Positions 1-6,576 of a stretch of DNA of 13,914 bases are shown piece after piece. Below the pieces are notes generated by a model. It had not been told where the DNA came from. It saw only the letters and a list, made by a program, of their open reading frames with translations, and made no database searches. The stretch is from Thermoplasmatota archaeon (GTDB lineage Archaea > Thermoplasmatota > Thermoplasmata > Thermoplasmatales > Thermoplasmataceae), in the NCBI GenBank assembly GCA_023379345.1, contig JAMCUV010000048.1, positions 1 through 13,914 of the forward strand, in the 5' to 3' direction. The position numbers and the translations under genes were made by a program. Each line of letters starts with the position of its first letter. Position 1 is the first letter of the stretch.

Positions 1-10
1 GACTCAAAAA

Positions 11-20
11 GGTTAATAAT
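11..20 (+). promoter_or_regulatory. TATA-box-like element of the PH/zinc-ribbon gene
   Basis: An AT-rich stretch (TTAATAAT core) lies about 25 nt before the ATG codons at 39 and 45. That is the spacing expected for an archaeal TATA box driving a leaderless transcript. No Shine-Dalgarno precedes the start, which fits. The call rests on position and composition only. Confidence 0.45.
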
Positions 21-38
21 TCTGCCTTGATATACAAA

Positions 39-707
39 ATGTCAATGCCAATTTATGAAGTAGATGAACACGAACTCATGAAAGAGGAATGCGTCCTCAG
101 GGAAGGAGAAGCCGAAATTCAGGACGGCACCCTTTATCTTACTGATAAACGTATAATATACGAAATTAAGGGCAAGAGGGGTCTCATCAGGGCAGCTCCA
201 CCTAAAATATACATGGACGTTCGCCTCTTTGAGTTGAAGAATGTATCCTCGGCAGTTCCAAAGTTGAAATTATTCACAAAGAAATTTCTGACCGTGGAGT
301 TCGAAAAGGACGGACAGGAGAAGAGGTATGAATTTGCCTTAAAGGACCCGTCAAAATGGGATGACGAGATCAAGAGGTGGATAAGTGATGCCAGAAAGCA
401 CCAGGAGGAAGCAGAGAAGAGGAAATCCGAGGAAGAATACAGGAAACAGGTTGAGATGGCCAATGCCAAATCCACAAAGCAGAATATTGGGATGGCATAT
501 TTCGGGACCACGCCCACAAAGGATCAGAAGCAGTATCCCACGCACATAGAGAGCGAAACAGGAAACGAGGAAGTCATTCAGGAAGCACCAGCCCTGGATA
601 CCATGAAGAGCCTTGGGCTCAAGTGCGAATACTGCGGACATGAACTCTCTCCGGATGACAAATATTGCCCTAATTGTGGGAAAAAGGTAAATCCAAAAAA
701 GAAATGA
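39..707 (+). CDS. PH-like domain protein with C-terminal zinc ribbon
   Basis: A soluble protein of 222 residues from ATG 39; TTG 27 and ATG 45 are alternatives, and the TATA spacing favours 39 or 45. The first ~115 residues look like a bacterial-type PH/GRAM fold: a beta-rich start with a pattern resembling 'G.LYLTDKRIIY', which is typical of that fold. A charged Glu/Lys/Arg-rich segment (about 115-145) is probably a helix or coiled coil. After a polar linker, the C-terminus carries a CxxC-x10-CxxC zinc ribbon (Cys 196, 199, 210, 213) of the 'zinc-ribbon domain' type. There is no signal peptide or membrane helix. The NfeD gene starts 15 nt downstream, so the two are probably co-transcribed, and a membrane-associated adaptor role is a guess from that pairing. 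The domain calls come from pattern recognition; the specific function is unknown. Confidence 0.8.
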   Translation: MSMPIYEVDEHELMKEECVLREGEAEIQDGTLYLTDKRIIYEIKGKRGLIRAAPPKIYMDVRLFELKNVSSAVPKLKLFTKKFLTVEFEKDGQEKRYEFALKDPSKWDDEIKRWISDARKHQEEAEKRKSEEEYRKQVEMANAKSTKQNIGMAYFGTTPTKDQKQYPTHIESETGNEEVIQEAPALDTMKSLGLKCEYCGHELSPDDKYCPNCGKKVNPKKK

Positions 708-722
708 CAAAGTGAAGCAACT

Positions 723-1085
723 ATGGCATATTCAGAATCTACTTTGATTTTATATATTGTGATTTTTCTTATAATTGGATTTGCCCTTGGTGCCTGGATA
801 ACACGACTTTTGTTGCGTTATCCATTTGGCAGAAAACCCCTGACAGGAGCAACGTCCATGGTGGGTCAGAAAGGAAAAGTATCAGCGAAAACTCCAAACT
901 ACACAGAAGTAAAGGTCAGTTCCCAGTTCTGGCGCGCCGAAAACATAGGGACAGGCGATCTGAATGTGGGTGATGATATAGTCGTTAAAAACGTAAATAA
1001 CCTTACACTTCTTGTGGAAAAGATTAATACTCAAATCCCTGTTCAATCGACGGATGGAAAGGGCGCTGATGACCAGAAAGACTGA
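723..1085 (+). CDS. Short NfeD-family membrane protein (one TM helix plus OB-fold)
   Basis: A 120-residue protein with one N-terminal transmembrane helix (about residues 6-31) and then a small beta domain (about 42-102). The domain has the NfeD OB-fold signature: GxxG (48-51), an SxxFWRA stretch with Trp70 and Ala72, and 'VGDDIVV' leading to a final hydrophobic strand. The polar Asp/Lys-rich tail is probably disordered. NfeD C-terminal domains normally partner a stomatin/SPFH protein and lack the ClpP-like protease half in this short form. Here the partner gene is absent from the window, and the upstream neighbour is the PH/zinc-ribbon protein 15 nt away. The start is the only ATG before the helix; the upstream 'AAGTGAAG' is at best a weak ribosome binding site. 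The family call is fairly secure, the partner is unknown. Confidence 0.75.
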   Translation: MAYSESTLILYIVIFLIIGFALGAWITRLLLRYPFGRKPLTGATSMVGQKGKVSAKTPNYTEVKVSSQFWRAENIGTGDLNVGDDIVVKNVNNLTLLVEKINTQIPVQSTDGKGADDQKD

Positions 1086-1091
1086 TAATAG

Positions 1092-1760
1092 TCAATAAAT
1101 CTTGTTCAGTACCGATGCCTTGAGATATTCAAGGACTTCCATTTCATGTTCCCACATGCTTCTTCTTGCCGTTGCCTGATCTCCGGAAAGGACCGCTTCT
1201 ATGACTTTTTCATGCTCTTTGAGCTCAACCTCCCTTCTGTCGAAGCTGCTGAACAATGTGGTTCTGACAACCTTCAGCTTCAACCTTATATTGCTGGTAT
1301 ATTCAACAATGTACCTGTTTCCGCTGGCTGCAGCAATCATCGAATGAAGTTTTCCATTAAGATCAGCCAGCATTATGGGGTCAGGGTTCTCTGCTGAACT
1401 CATCTTCTTTATGATCCTGAGGGTCTCTTTCAGGTCTTTGCGAATATCATCGGTCATTCTTGCAGCCGCCATTGCGGATGCTTCAGCTTCTAGGATGGCT
1501 CTGACCTCATACAACTCTATAACTTCATTTTCGTCAAGATATATGATATTATAGAATCTCCCATTCCTTACGACCAGACCTTCAGTTTCAAGCTGGAGCA
1601 AGGCCTCCCTTATGGGTGTTTTGCTCATGTTGAGATTTGAAGCTAGCGAGTCAGGACTGATTGACTGACCTGCCCTGTATCTCCCGTTCATTATGCCATC
1701 AAAAACGTACCTGTATGCAGTGCCCGTGAGACTGAGTTTCTGTTTCTCATCCTCTGTCAT
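1092..1760 (-). CDS. GntR/FadR-family transcriptional regulator (wHTH plus FCD domain)
   Basis: A 222-residue regulator. Residues ~10-75 form the GntR winged helix-turn-helix, with the family hallmark 'SKTPIREALLQLETEGLV' (46-63). Residues ~80-215 are an all-helical FCD effector domain. Its probable metal-site residues are present: Asn135 and His139 four apart, His183 and His205. FCD regulators usually bind small organic acids or sugar acids; the ligand here cannot be read. The ATG at 1760 lies ~25 nt downstream of a TATA-like element, so the message is probably leaderless. The gene ends 6 nt from the convergent NfeD stop. It is not fused to an obvious catabolic operon, so its targets are unknown. 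It could govern the adjacent DUF2079 gene or only itself. Confidence 0.9.
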   Translation of the reverse strand: MTEDEKQKLSLTGTAYRYVFDGIMNGRYRAGQSISPDSLASNLNMSKTPIREALLQLETEGLVVRNGRFYNIIYLDENEVIELYEVRAILEAEASAMAAARMTDDIRKDLKETLRIIKKMSSAENPDPIMLADLNGKLHSMIAAASGNRYIVEYTSNIRLKLKVVRTTLFSSFDRREVELKEHEKVIEAVLSGDQATARRSMWEHEMEVLEYLKASVLNKIY

Positions 1761-1779
1761 TATAGATGGTTATCAATAT

Positions 1780-1790
1780 CATATAAAAAA
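1780..1790 (-). promoter_or_regulatory. TATA-box-like element of the gntR-type gene
   Basis: On the minus strand this reads TTTTTTATATG, centred about 25 nt upstream of the ATG at 1760. That is the correct distance for a leaderless archaeal transcript. It overlaps the T-rich end of the presumed terminator of the upstream DUF2079 gene. Confidence 0.6.
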
Positions 1791-1828
1791 TATTTTAGTA
1801 TAAAATTTCTGAAACCCAGGAAAATTTT
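1785..1828 (-). terminator. Possible terminator after the DUF2079 gene
   Basis: Reading the minus strand past the DUF2079 stop, there is an imperfect hairpin: AAAATTTTCCTG (1828-1817) pairing with CAGAAATTTT (1811-1802) around a short loop. AT-rich sequence follows, including a T6 run at 1790-1785. A T-tract is the usual archaeal termination signal; the hairpin may be incidental. The T-tract doubles as part of the next gene's TATA region. Confidence 0.4.
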
Positions 1829-1837
1829 CTGTGATCA

Positions 1838-3742
1838 TTAATTCCTCCATGTCAGATTATAGGAAAGTTGCTGCAGATGCATTTCCACAGATACGGGAAA
1901 TGCAGAAGAGCTCTGGTACCTTAAGCCAACATTGAATATGGGTACAGCTGAGTACGGGATGTCGGTCTGGAAAATATAGCTGCCACTGTGGAATGAATAG
2001 TTCTCGGAAGTAATGTTAATGAAATGATCAGCAGAATAATAGCTGAAGCGCCATGTGATATTTATGGACTTCAGGAGAAATTCACCAGCACCGGGACCTG
2101 ATACGTTGATAGTCACATTTGTTTCACCTCCAGGTAGAAACAGCGGGCTGTTGTATTTTATGTAGGAATAATTCACTGTGTGCATACCTGAAGCTTGCGG
2201 ATTAATTGCAAGGTCTACTGGCATGGTATCCAACGGAGTCCAGAGGACGGGCGCACCATTGTAGCCTTCTTTCAGAAGCATTACTCCGTCTGCCTCGGCG
2301 AAAATTCCATAAATTCCGCTTTCAAGGAAATAATTTACGTCATATGCCATGTTGAGGTGGTAATTGGTGGAGAAGTAGGTTGTATAATAGGCCCTGTTAT
2401 ATGGGTCAGCAACCACATACTCCGGCAGATGCCGGTTGGTGACATTGAGGTAGTCTGGGAGAGTCCAGTTATATCCACTGGTGAGCTGCGGCATATTGTT
2501 CTGTATGAGCACTGATGATCCCATGGGTACGAGCGAAATTATCCTGGAGACGTTGGCGTCATAGGGATGATATTCCAGGAGGTTAATGGCTTCGTAACTT
2601 GCAGTCTGTCCTGTCAGGTCGTAGGAGAGCGGCGGAGTCGGGTTACTGCTGCTGGCTAGATTTCCAAGAGGCGTGAACAGGATTGCCAGTATCACTGCAA
2701 ATGTCAGAACGGCATAGGTCACCCTCCCGAATTTCTTAAGGGGGAGTTTCCACTTGACATGATCTGATTCTGAGATTCGTTCTATTCCCAGAACGAGGGA
2801 ATAGAATATAACAGGTGCAGTGAGAGCCGGGTACTGGTAATACATCGTGCTGACATAAGGGGTATATTGGTTTGCCAGGGCGAAACCAACGTAAGGGATA
2901 ATCATAATCATGCTCTCCGGGGCAAGGAGACACAGGAAGAACACAGGCAGGAGCAACCAGAAGAAATACTCGCTCCTTACCATTATAGAAGCTCCAGTAG
3001 AAAATGGGGCAGGCACAGTTATTGCTCCGGAGGCATAATTGATGAAATAGCCGTATCCATAGTATGCAACCGTTATCCCGAAGAACGCAATCCCAATTAT
3101 CATGAGGTAAAGTCCCGAGTCAATGCTGAAAATCCCATTAATATCTGCATTGTGAGTTTTTTGTTTCCTGTTGTCCAGGATAACGTAGATTCCATAGAAC
3201 ACGATTATGAGTGGCGACATGAAGTCAGTCATGGCAGCCAGAGCAGCGGCAACCAGTGAAAGTCTGCTCCTCCTGCTTTCCCTTAAAGCAAACGATATTA
3301 GAAGGAATGTAGGGAATAACGCCATGAAATGAAAATCAAACCAGTAGTCGCCGGCAAGCGGGTAGAAGAGCAGATAAGATAATGCTAAAGCCAGGGCATA
3401 GTTTTTACTTTGAAGCCTTCTGGAAGCTATGAAGTAAAGCGGCACAGAGCCAATGGCCAGCCATGCTGCCTGGGCATATTCAAGGGCGGGCGGATAGGGG
3501 TGAATTCCGTACAGTACACCAATTGGAACGTAAATCAGCTTATTGGCAACAAGGTTTTCAAAGCTCAGATTTCCGCCATGCAACACACCGTAGAGAAGCT
3601 GTGAACTGACCCCCAGATCATAAACATACGAATTGTAGCTGACATATCTCATCTGGGCAAATATGGAGTACACAACAGCATATGCGACCACTGCTGGTAT
3701 TAGTATGACTAATTGTAAACGGTGTCCGGAAAGCGGTTTCAA
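1838..3742 (-). CDS. DUF2079 polytopic membrane protein (GT-C-like)
   Basis: A 634-residue membrane protein. About ten hydrophobic segments fill residues 9-370. The DUF2079 signature is visible: 'YDLGVSSQ' with Asp42 in the first external loop, and 'FDFH' at 135-138 near a later helix. Acidic residues in such loops are typical of GT-C glycosyltransferases that use lipid-linked sugars, and DUF2079 is distantly placed in that superfamily. The last ~250 residues form a polar, beta-rich external domain with about ten N-x-S/T sequons. The start is TTG: it sits ~25 nt after a clear TATA box (TATATAAGC), and the next ATG (residue 31) would cut into the first helix. The gene is monocistronic in appearance. 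The family is confident; the sugar-transfer role is inferred. Confidence 0.85.
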   Translation of the reverse strand: MKPLSGHRLQLVILIPAVVAYAVVYSIFAQMRYVSYNSYVYDLGVSSQLLYGVLHGGNLSFENLVANKLIYVPIGVLYGIHPYPPALEYAQAAWLAIGSVPLYFIASRRLQSKNYALALALSYLLFYPLAGDYWFDFHFMALFPTFLLISFALRESRRSRLSLVAAALAAMTDFMSPLIIVFYGIYVILDNRKQKTHNADINGIFSIDSGLYLMIIGIAFFGITVAYYGYGYFINYASGAITVPAPFSTGASIMVRSEYFFWLLLPVFFLCLLAPESMIMIIPYVGFALANQYTPYVSTMYYQYPALTAPVIFYSLVLGIERISESDHVKWKLPLKKFGRVTYAVLTFAVILAILFTPLGNLASSSNPTPPLSYDLTGQTASYEAINLLEYHPYDANVSRIISLVPMGSSVLIQNNMPQLTSGYNWTLPDYLNVTNRHLPEYVVADPYNRAYYTTYFSTNYHLNMAYDVNYFLESGIYGIFAEADGVMLLKEGYNGAPVLWTPLDTMPVDLAINPQASGMHTVNYSYIKYNSPLFLPGGETNVTINVSGPGAGEFLLKSINITWRFSYYSADHFINITSENYSFHSGSYIFQTDIPYSAVPIFNVGLRYQSSSAFPVSVEMHLQQLSYNLTWRN

Positions 3743-3760
3743 CTTAGGGAAATGTAAATT

Positions 3761-3771
3761 TGCTTATATAG
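3761..3771 (-). promoter_or_regulatory. TATA box of the DUF2079 gene
   Basis: The minus strand reads CTATATAAGCA, centred about 25 nt upstream of the TTG at 3742. Among the promoters here it is one of the closest to the archaeal TATA consensus. It supports TTG as the true leaderless start. Confidence 0.65.
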
Positions 3772-3865
3772 AAATTGCCCACTGAGACCAGGAAATCTGT
3801 AAAAGGATAGTGCGGTGGAGGTCACAGGTCAAATGCCAGTGTTCCTGAGGTTGCACGGGAGCCTG

Positions 3866-4792
3866 TTAAAAATCTGAAAATGTTGAATCGCCGATACGGG
3901 AAACCCCATCAAGTACAATATTCCACTGGCTGTTTTCCTTTCGAATTTTGTCCAGTAATGAGAGATAGGCTGTAAGGTGACTCTTCAGGAGCAATATCCT
4001 GACCTTGAGTCTACCATCTTCCAGCTTGCCGAAGTAGTTATAACGTACTACTCCCTCGGCATATGCTTCTGATCTGATTGCATCAAGAGCAGGATGGGAG
4101 TATTCAGTTTCATATATCAGATCATCACCTGAGATTTCAAGCACGCCTTCCGGTACGGAAGTTATTCTGTCGGGATACGCGAGAACGGTCATGTGCTTGC
4201 CGGCTTTGTTCTGCAACTCAAACACAGTGCCGTCCGGAAACCTCCTCAGTGTTTTGGGGTTTGAAGCATCTTCATCTATGGAAAAAGACAGTGATGTTAG
4301 GGAAAACATTCTGTCCAGTTCCAGAAGATCCTCCCTAATGCCAAAGGAAGGTCCTAGATATTCAACGTGGAAATCTTCAAACTGAAGCGCCATGGAAAGA
4401 AGGTGTTCAGAAATATCTCCTTCGGCGTTGTGATGAAACTTGATCTTCATCTTCAATACTCTCTTCTCAAGGTAAATTGCAACGACTGAGGCAGCATGGG
4501 TGTTTACCAGGTCATGTATTTTCTTTACCAGAGGTCCTTCTGGGATATCCCTAGAAATGGTATACAAGGAACCAGACTGCTTCACTTCATACTGGAATTT
4601 AAGCATCTGGATGTCTTTCATTGACACACTTCTGTCTATAACCATTGTTGCCCTGTGAAAACTGTTCCTGAAGTCCAGAAATATGGGTATGGGCTCCACA
4701 TAGCTTTCGGGAAAGGTAAACAGGTTGAAGTCCGTCCCCATCCAGATGACGCATTGCCTGTCAAATTTTCTGTCCACGTCAGAGATTTTCAA
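3866..4792 (-). CDS. Unrecognised soluble protein with possible internal duplication
   Basis: A 308-residue protein with no signal peptide or membrane helix; I do not recognise its family. It looks alpha/beta, with alternating hydrophobic strands and charged helices. Two stretches resemble each other. Residues ~103-154 carry VVAIYL...LKMKIKF...HLLSM...VEYLGPSFGIRED; residues ~248-302 carry VVRYNYF...LKVRILL...AYLSLL...IVLDGVSRIGD. Each is preceded by a 'PEG' (84-86; 214-216). This suggests a duplicated ligand- or protein-binding module. No DNA-binding helix-turn-helix is obvious. The start is TTG, supported by a TATA box 25 nt upstream; the next in-frame ATG is residue 18. It is separated from neighbours by ~120 nt each side, so it is probably transcribed alone. 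Domain-level relation to archaeal regulator sensor domains is possible but unproven. Confidence 0.7.
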   Translation of the reverse strand: MKISDVDRKFDRQCVIWMGTDFNLFTFPESYVEPIPIFLDFRNSFHRATMVIDRSVSMKDIQMLKFQYEVKQSGSLYTISRDIPEGPLVKKIHDLVNTHAASVVAIYLEKRVLKMKIKFHHNAEGDISEHLLSMALQFEDFHVEYLGPSFGIREDLLELDRMFSLTSLSFSIDEDASNPKTLRRFPDGTVFELQNKAGKHMTVLAYPDRITSVPEGVLEISGDDLIYETEYSHPALDAIRSEAYAEGVVRYNYFGKLEDGRLKVRILLLKSHLTAYLSLLDKIRKENSQWNIVLDGVSRIGDSTFSDF

Positions 4793-4811
4793 TCAAGCAG
4801 ATCAAATGCCA

Positions 4812-4822
4812 TTCATATAAGA
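4812..4822 (-). promoter_or_regulatory. TATA box of the 308-residue protein gene
   Basis: The minus strand reads TCTTATATGAA, centred ~25 nt before the TTG at 4792. It supports a leaderless message with a TTG initiator. No Shine-Dalgarno lies between it and the start. Confidence 0.6.
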
Positions 4823-4912
4823 AATTTTCCAGTGGACGCACGAGTTTTCCATAAATTTCAAAGCGCAATGGGATGAATATACCCCTGCTGTCATGACATC
4901 CCCAGCGGCAAT

Positions 4913-5599
4913 TCATATGGTCATGGTATGGAAATGCTCCATATCATTCTTTTCAGGACTCGTATACAAAAGCGGGAGTATAAGCGTGCCCGCAACCTCT
5001 GCTATGGTATTGATCAAGTAGACTCCAGCTGAGTTATTGAAAGGCGGATACTGAAAATTGAAAATGAGTATCCAGGCAACCATTGCCACAGAATACAACG
5101 CTATCAGGAGCATGCTATCTTTGGTTAACCGCAGATCTTTCCAGAGGGGATAACTTAGGGACACCACAAAGAATTCCAGCATAAACCAGGTGCCATAGCC
5201 TGCCCAGCCCGTTGCAGGAAGGCTTGCTTCCGGAAGAAGCAGCCCAATATCCCTTGCAAAGATGGCATAAATGAGGGCATATGTGAATTCATAGAATGCC
5301 AGGGCCGATAAGAGTCCTAGAGTTAAAGTGGCAAAGATTGAAAATTTCCTGATGCGTGAAATCGTCAAGGATGCAGCAATGCTCAGAAATGTAAAGAAAT
5401 AGATTCCACCTACAGCTACCGGAACTCCGCCAGCATGTGAAATGGCAAAACCAGCCTGATTTAACCTGGATTCGAACAGTCTGGCACCAAGGTACGCTAC
5501 TGCCGCCAGAAGGGACGGCAGCGGAATAAGCCTGAAACTCCGAATATCTAAACCCTCCTTTAGGAAATCTTCGCATTCATCTTTGCATGCTATTTTCAC
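4913..5599 (-). CDS. Polytopic membrane protein of unknown function
   Basis: A 228-residue protein. A short polar N-terminus with two Cys in the first 10 residues (Cys5, Cys9) is followed by about six hydrophobic helices, near 24-42, 57-80, 86-113, 133-150, 163-182 and 190-212. It ends in a short polar tail. No catalytic or transport motif was recognised. The only suitable start is GTG at 5599, which puts the first 23 nt inside the end of the upstream GT2 gene. This indicates translational coupling, with the same mRNA starting upstream of 6317. The tight link suggests it works with that glycosyltransferase, for example in glycolipid membrane handling, but this is contextual inference. An unrelated small integral membrane protein is equally possible. 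Confidence 0.7.
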   Translation of the reverse strand: MKIACKDECEDFLKEGLDIRSFRLIPLPSLLAAVAYLGARLFESRLNQAGFAISHAGGVPVAVGGIYFFTFLSIAASLTISRIRKFSIFATLTLGLLSALAFYEFTYALIYAIFARDIGLLLPEASLPATGWAGYGTWFMLEFFVVSLSYPLWKDLRLTKDSMLLIALYSVAMVAWILIFNFQYPPFNNSAGVYLINTIAEVAGTLILPLLYTSPEKNDMEHFHTMTI

Positions 5600-6317
5600 A
5601 CTCTGTTTCTTTCAACTTCGCAATGTACTGATCGAATCCAGGGTATGACGTAACACCATGTATTCTGGCTGATACATAGGACAGCAAAACATGCGGCTTT
5701 ATCAGGGCATTCATCGGGGTGCTCCTGAGCTTCAATCCTATCCTGTACCAGTCCCGATAATCAGTATAGGTGAGCTTCATTGATTCAATTAGTGTGAGGC
5801 TGCTTGATTCCGAAAGGTGTTCCCTGACTACATTAATTGACATATCCTGATCATAGAGGCCAGCATTCATTGCACGCAAGGATATTTCATTGTCCTCATG
5901 CCTGTCAAGGTCTCTCCATCCTCCAATTCTTTCGATGCATGATCTCGTACCTATCATGGCACCGTAAACCGCAAAGAGTTTCCCCATTCTCTTGCTGAGA
6001 TAGTCGGCAGCAACTTGCATAAGTCCCGGCACGCTGTAAACCACATCCGTGTCAATGCTTGCTATTACAATATCTCCATGGGAGTTCCGAAAGGCAATAT
6101 CCCTCCCAGTTCCTCTTGAGCAACGCTTCCATATGACCCTTTGGATAAGTCCTCTTTGAAGGTAATCATCCAGAACCTCGCCGGATCCATCAGTGCTCAA
6201 GCTGTCAACCACAACAACCTCCGCCCCTATTTTTCCTGCAAAGTCAGTAATACTCTGTAGCGATCTCTCAATGTAGGGGCGTTCATTGAAGTTCGTGATG
6301 CAGATGGAATATGACAT
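5577..6317 (-). CDS. GT2-family glycosyltransferase (GT-A fold)
   Basis: A 246-residue cytosolic protein, compact for GT2. Nucleotide-sugar motifs run in order: 'ITNFNE' (7-12) at the first strand, 'VVVDSLSTDGS' (35-45), the metal-binding DxD as Asp89-Thr-Asp91 in 'SIDTDVVY', and a catalytic-base acidic pair in 'HEDNEISLRAMNAG' (140-153). No transmembrane helix is present, so it acts on the inner face of the membrane. The sugar and acceptor cannot be read. The ATG at 6317 lies ~29 nt after a TATA-like element, so the leader is absent or very short. It is first in a two-gene unit with the overlapping membrane protein downstream. All expected GT-A catalytic elements are intact. Confidence 0.88.
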   Translation of the reverse strand: MSYSICITNFNERPYIERSLQSITDFAGKIGAEVVVVDSLSTDGSGEVLDDYLQRGLIQRVIWKRCSRGTGRDIAFRNSHGDIVIASIDTDVVYSVPGLMQVAADYLSKRMGKLFAVYGAMIGTRSCIERIGGWRDLDRHEDNEISLRAMNAGLYDQDMSINVVREHLSESSSLTLIESMKLTYTDYRDWYRIGLKLRSTPMNALIKPHVLLSYVSARIHGVTSYPGFDQYIAKLKETECENSMQR

Positions 6318-6339
6318 TATTGCAAATTAAACCCGAATG

Positions 6340-6350
6340 CACTATATTAA
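6340..6350 (-). promoter_or_regulatory. TATA-box-like element upstream of the 246-residue GT2 gene
   Basis: The minus strand reads TTAATATAGTG, centred about 29 nt upstream of the ATG at 6317. Just upstream (6359-6372) is the small inverted repeat TGCAT-AATC-ATGCA, which could be an operator or chance. Confidence 0.5.
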
Positions 6351-6400
6351 CTGTGCCATGCATAATCATGCAGAACTGTATGGAGCATTGGTTGTAGACC

Positions 6401-6565
6401 TCAAAGCACTCTTGAGTATTTTGCGTTCCTGTATTGGGTTTCCGGCAGATGATGACCCGGCACAGACGTTCCTCTGCCAGATCGTATGGTTATCTTGTTC
6501 AAAAACCATGGACGAACATAACCGGAAATCATGATATCAGGAATGCTGTTCCCTGTGTCTGCCAT
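6401..6565 (-). CDS. Questionable 54-residue ORF in the 6318-6576 gap
   Basis: The ~260-nt gap between the two GT2 genes has no convincing gene. On the minus strand an ATG at 6565, 11 nt after the TAG of the upstream GT2 gene, opens a 54-codon frame ending in TGA at 6401-6403. It is basic and polar with no recognised motif, and has no clear ribosome binding site. A plus-strand frame of 65 codons (6337-6534) overlaps it and looks no better. The spacing to the upstream stop fits an operon tail or a decayed gene end. I would treat it as unproven. Confidence 0.2.
   Translation of the reverse strand: MADTGNSIPDIMISGYVRPWFLNKITIRSGRGTSVPGHHLPETQYRNAKYSRVL
6488..6523. repeat. Imperfect inverted repeat in the intergenic gap
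   Basis: GGTTAT-ctt-GTTC (6488-6500) can pair with GAAC-ATAACC (6514-6523), giving ten base pairs with a 3-nt bulge and a 13-nt loop. It lies between the two minus-strand GT2 genes. It could be part of a 3' end signal of the upstream gene or a structured leader. No long T-run follows on either strand. Confidence 0.35.
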
Positions 6566-6576
6566 CACTGTGCACT

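Noticed and set aside
134..517. Minus-strand open frame opposite the PH/zinc-ribbon gene
   Set aside because: It is antisense to a gene with clear domain motifs and has low-complexity Ser/Phe/Leu composition typical of shadow frames.
6337..6534. Plus-strand 65-codon frame in the intergenic gap
   Set aside because: No ribosome binding site, promoter or recognisable motif, and it runs over the promoter region of the minus-strand GT2 gene.
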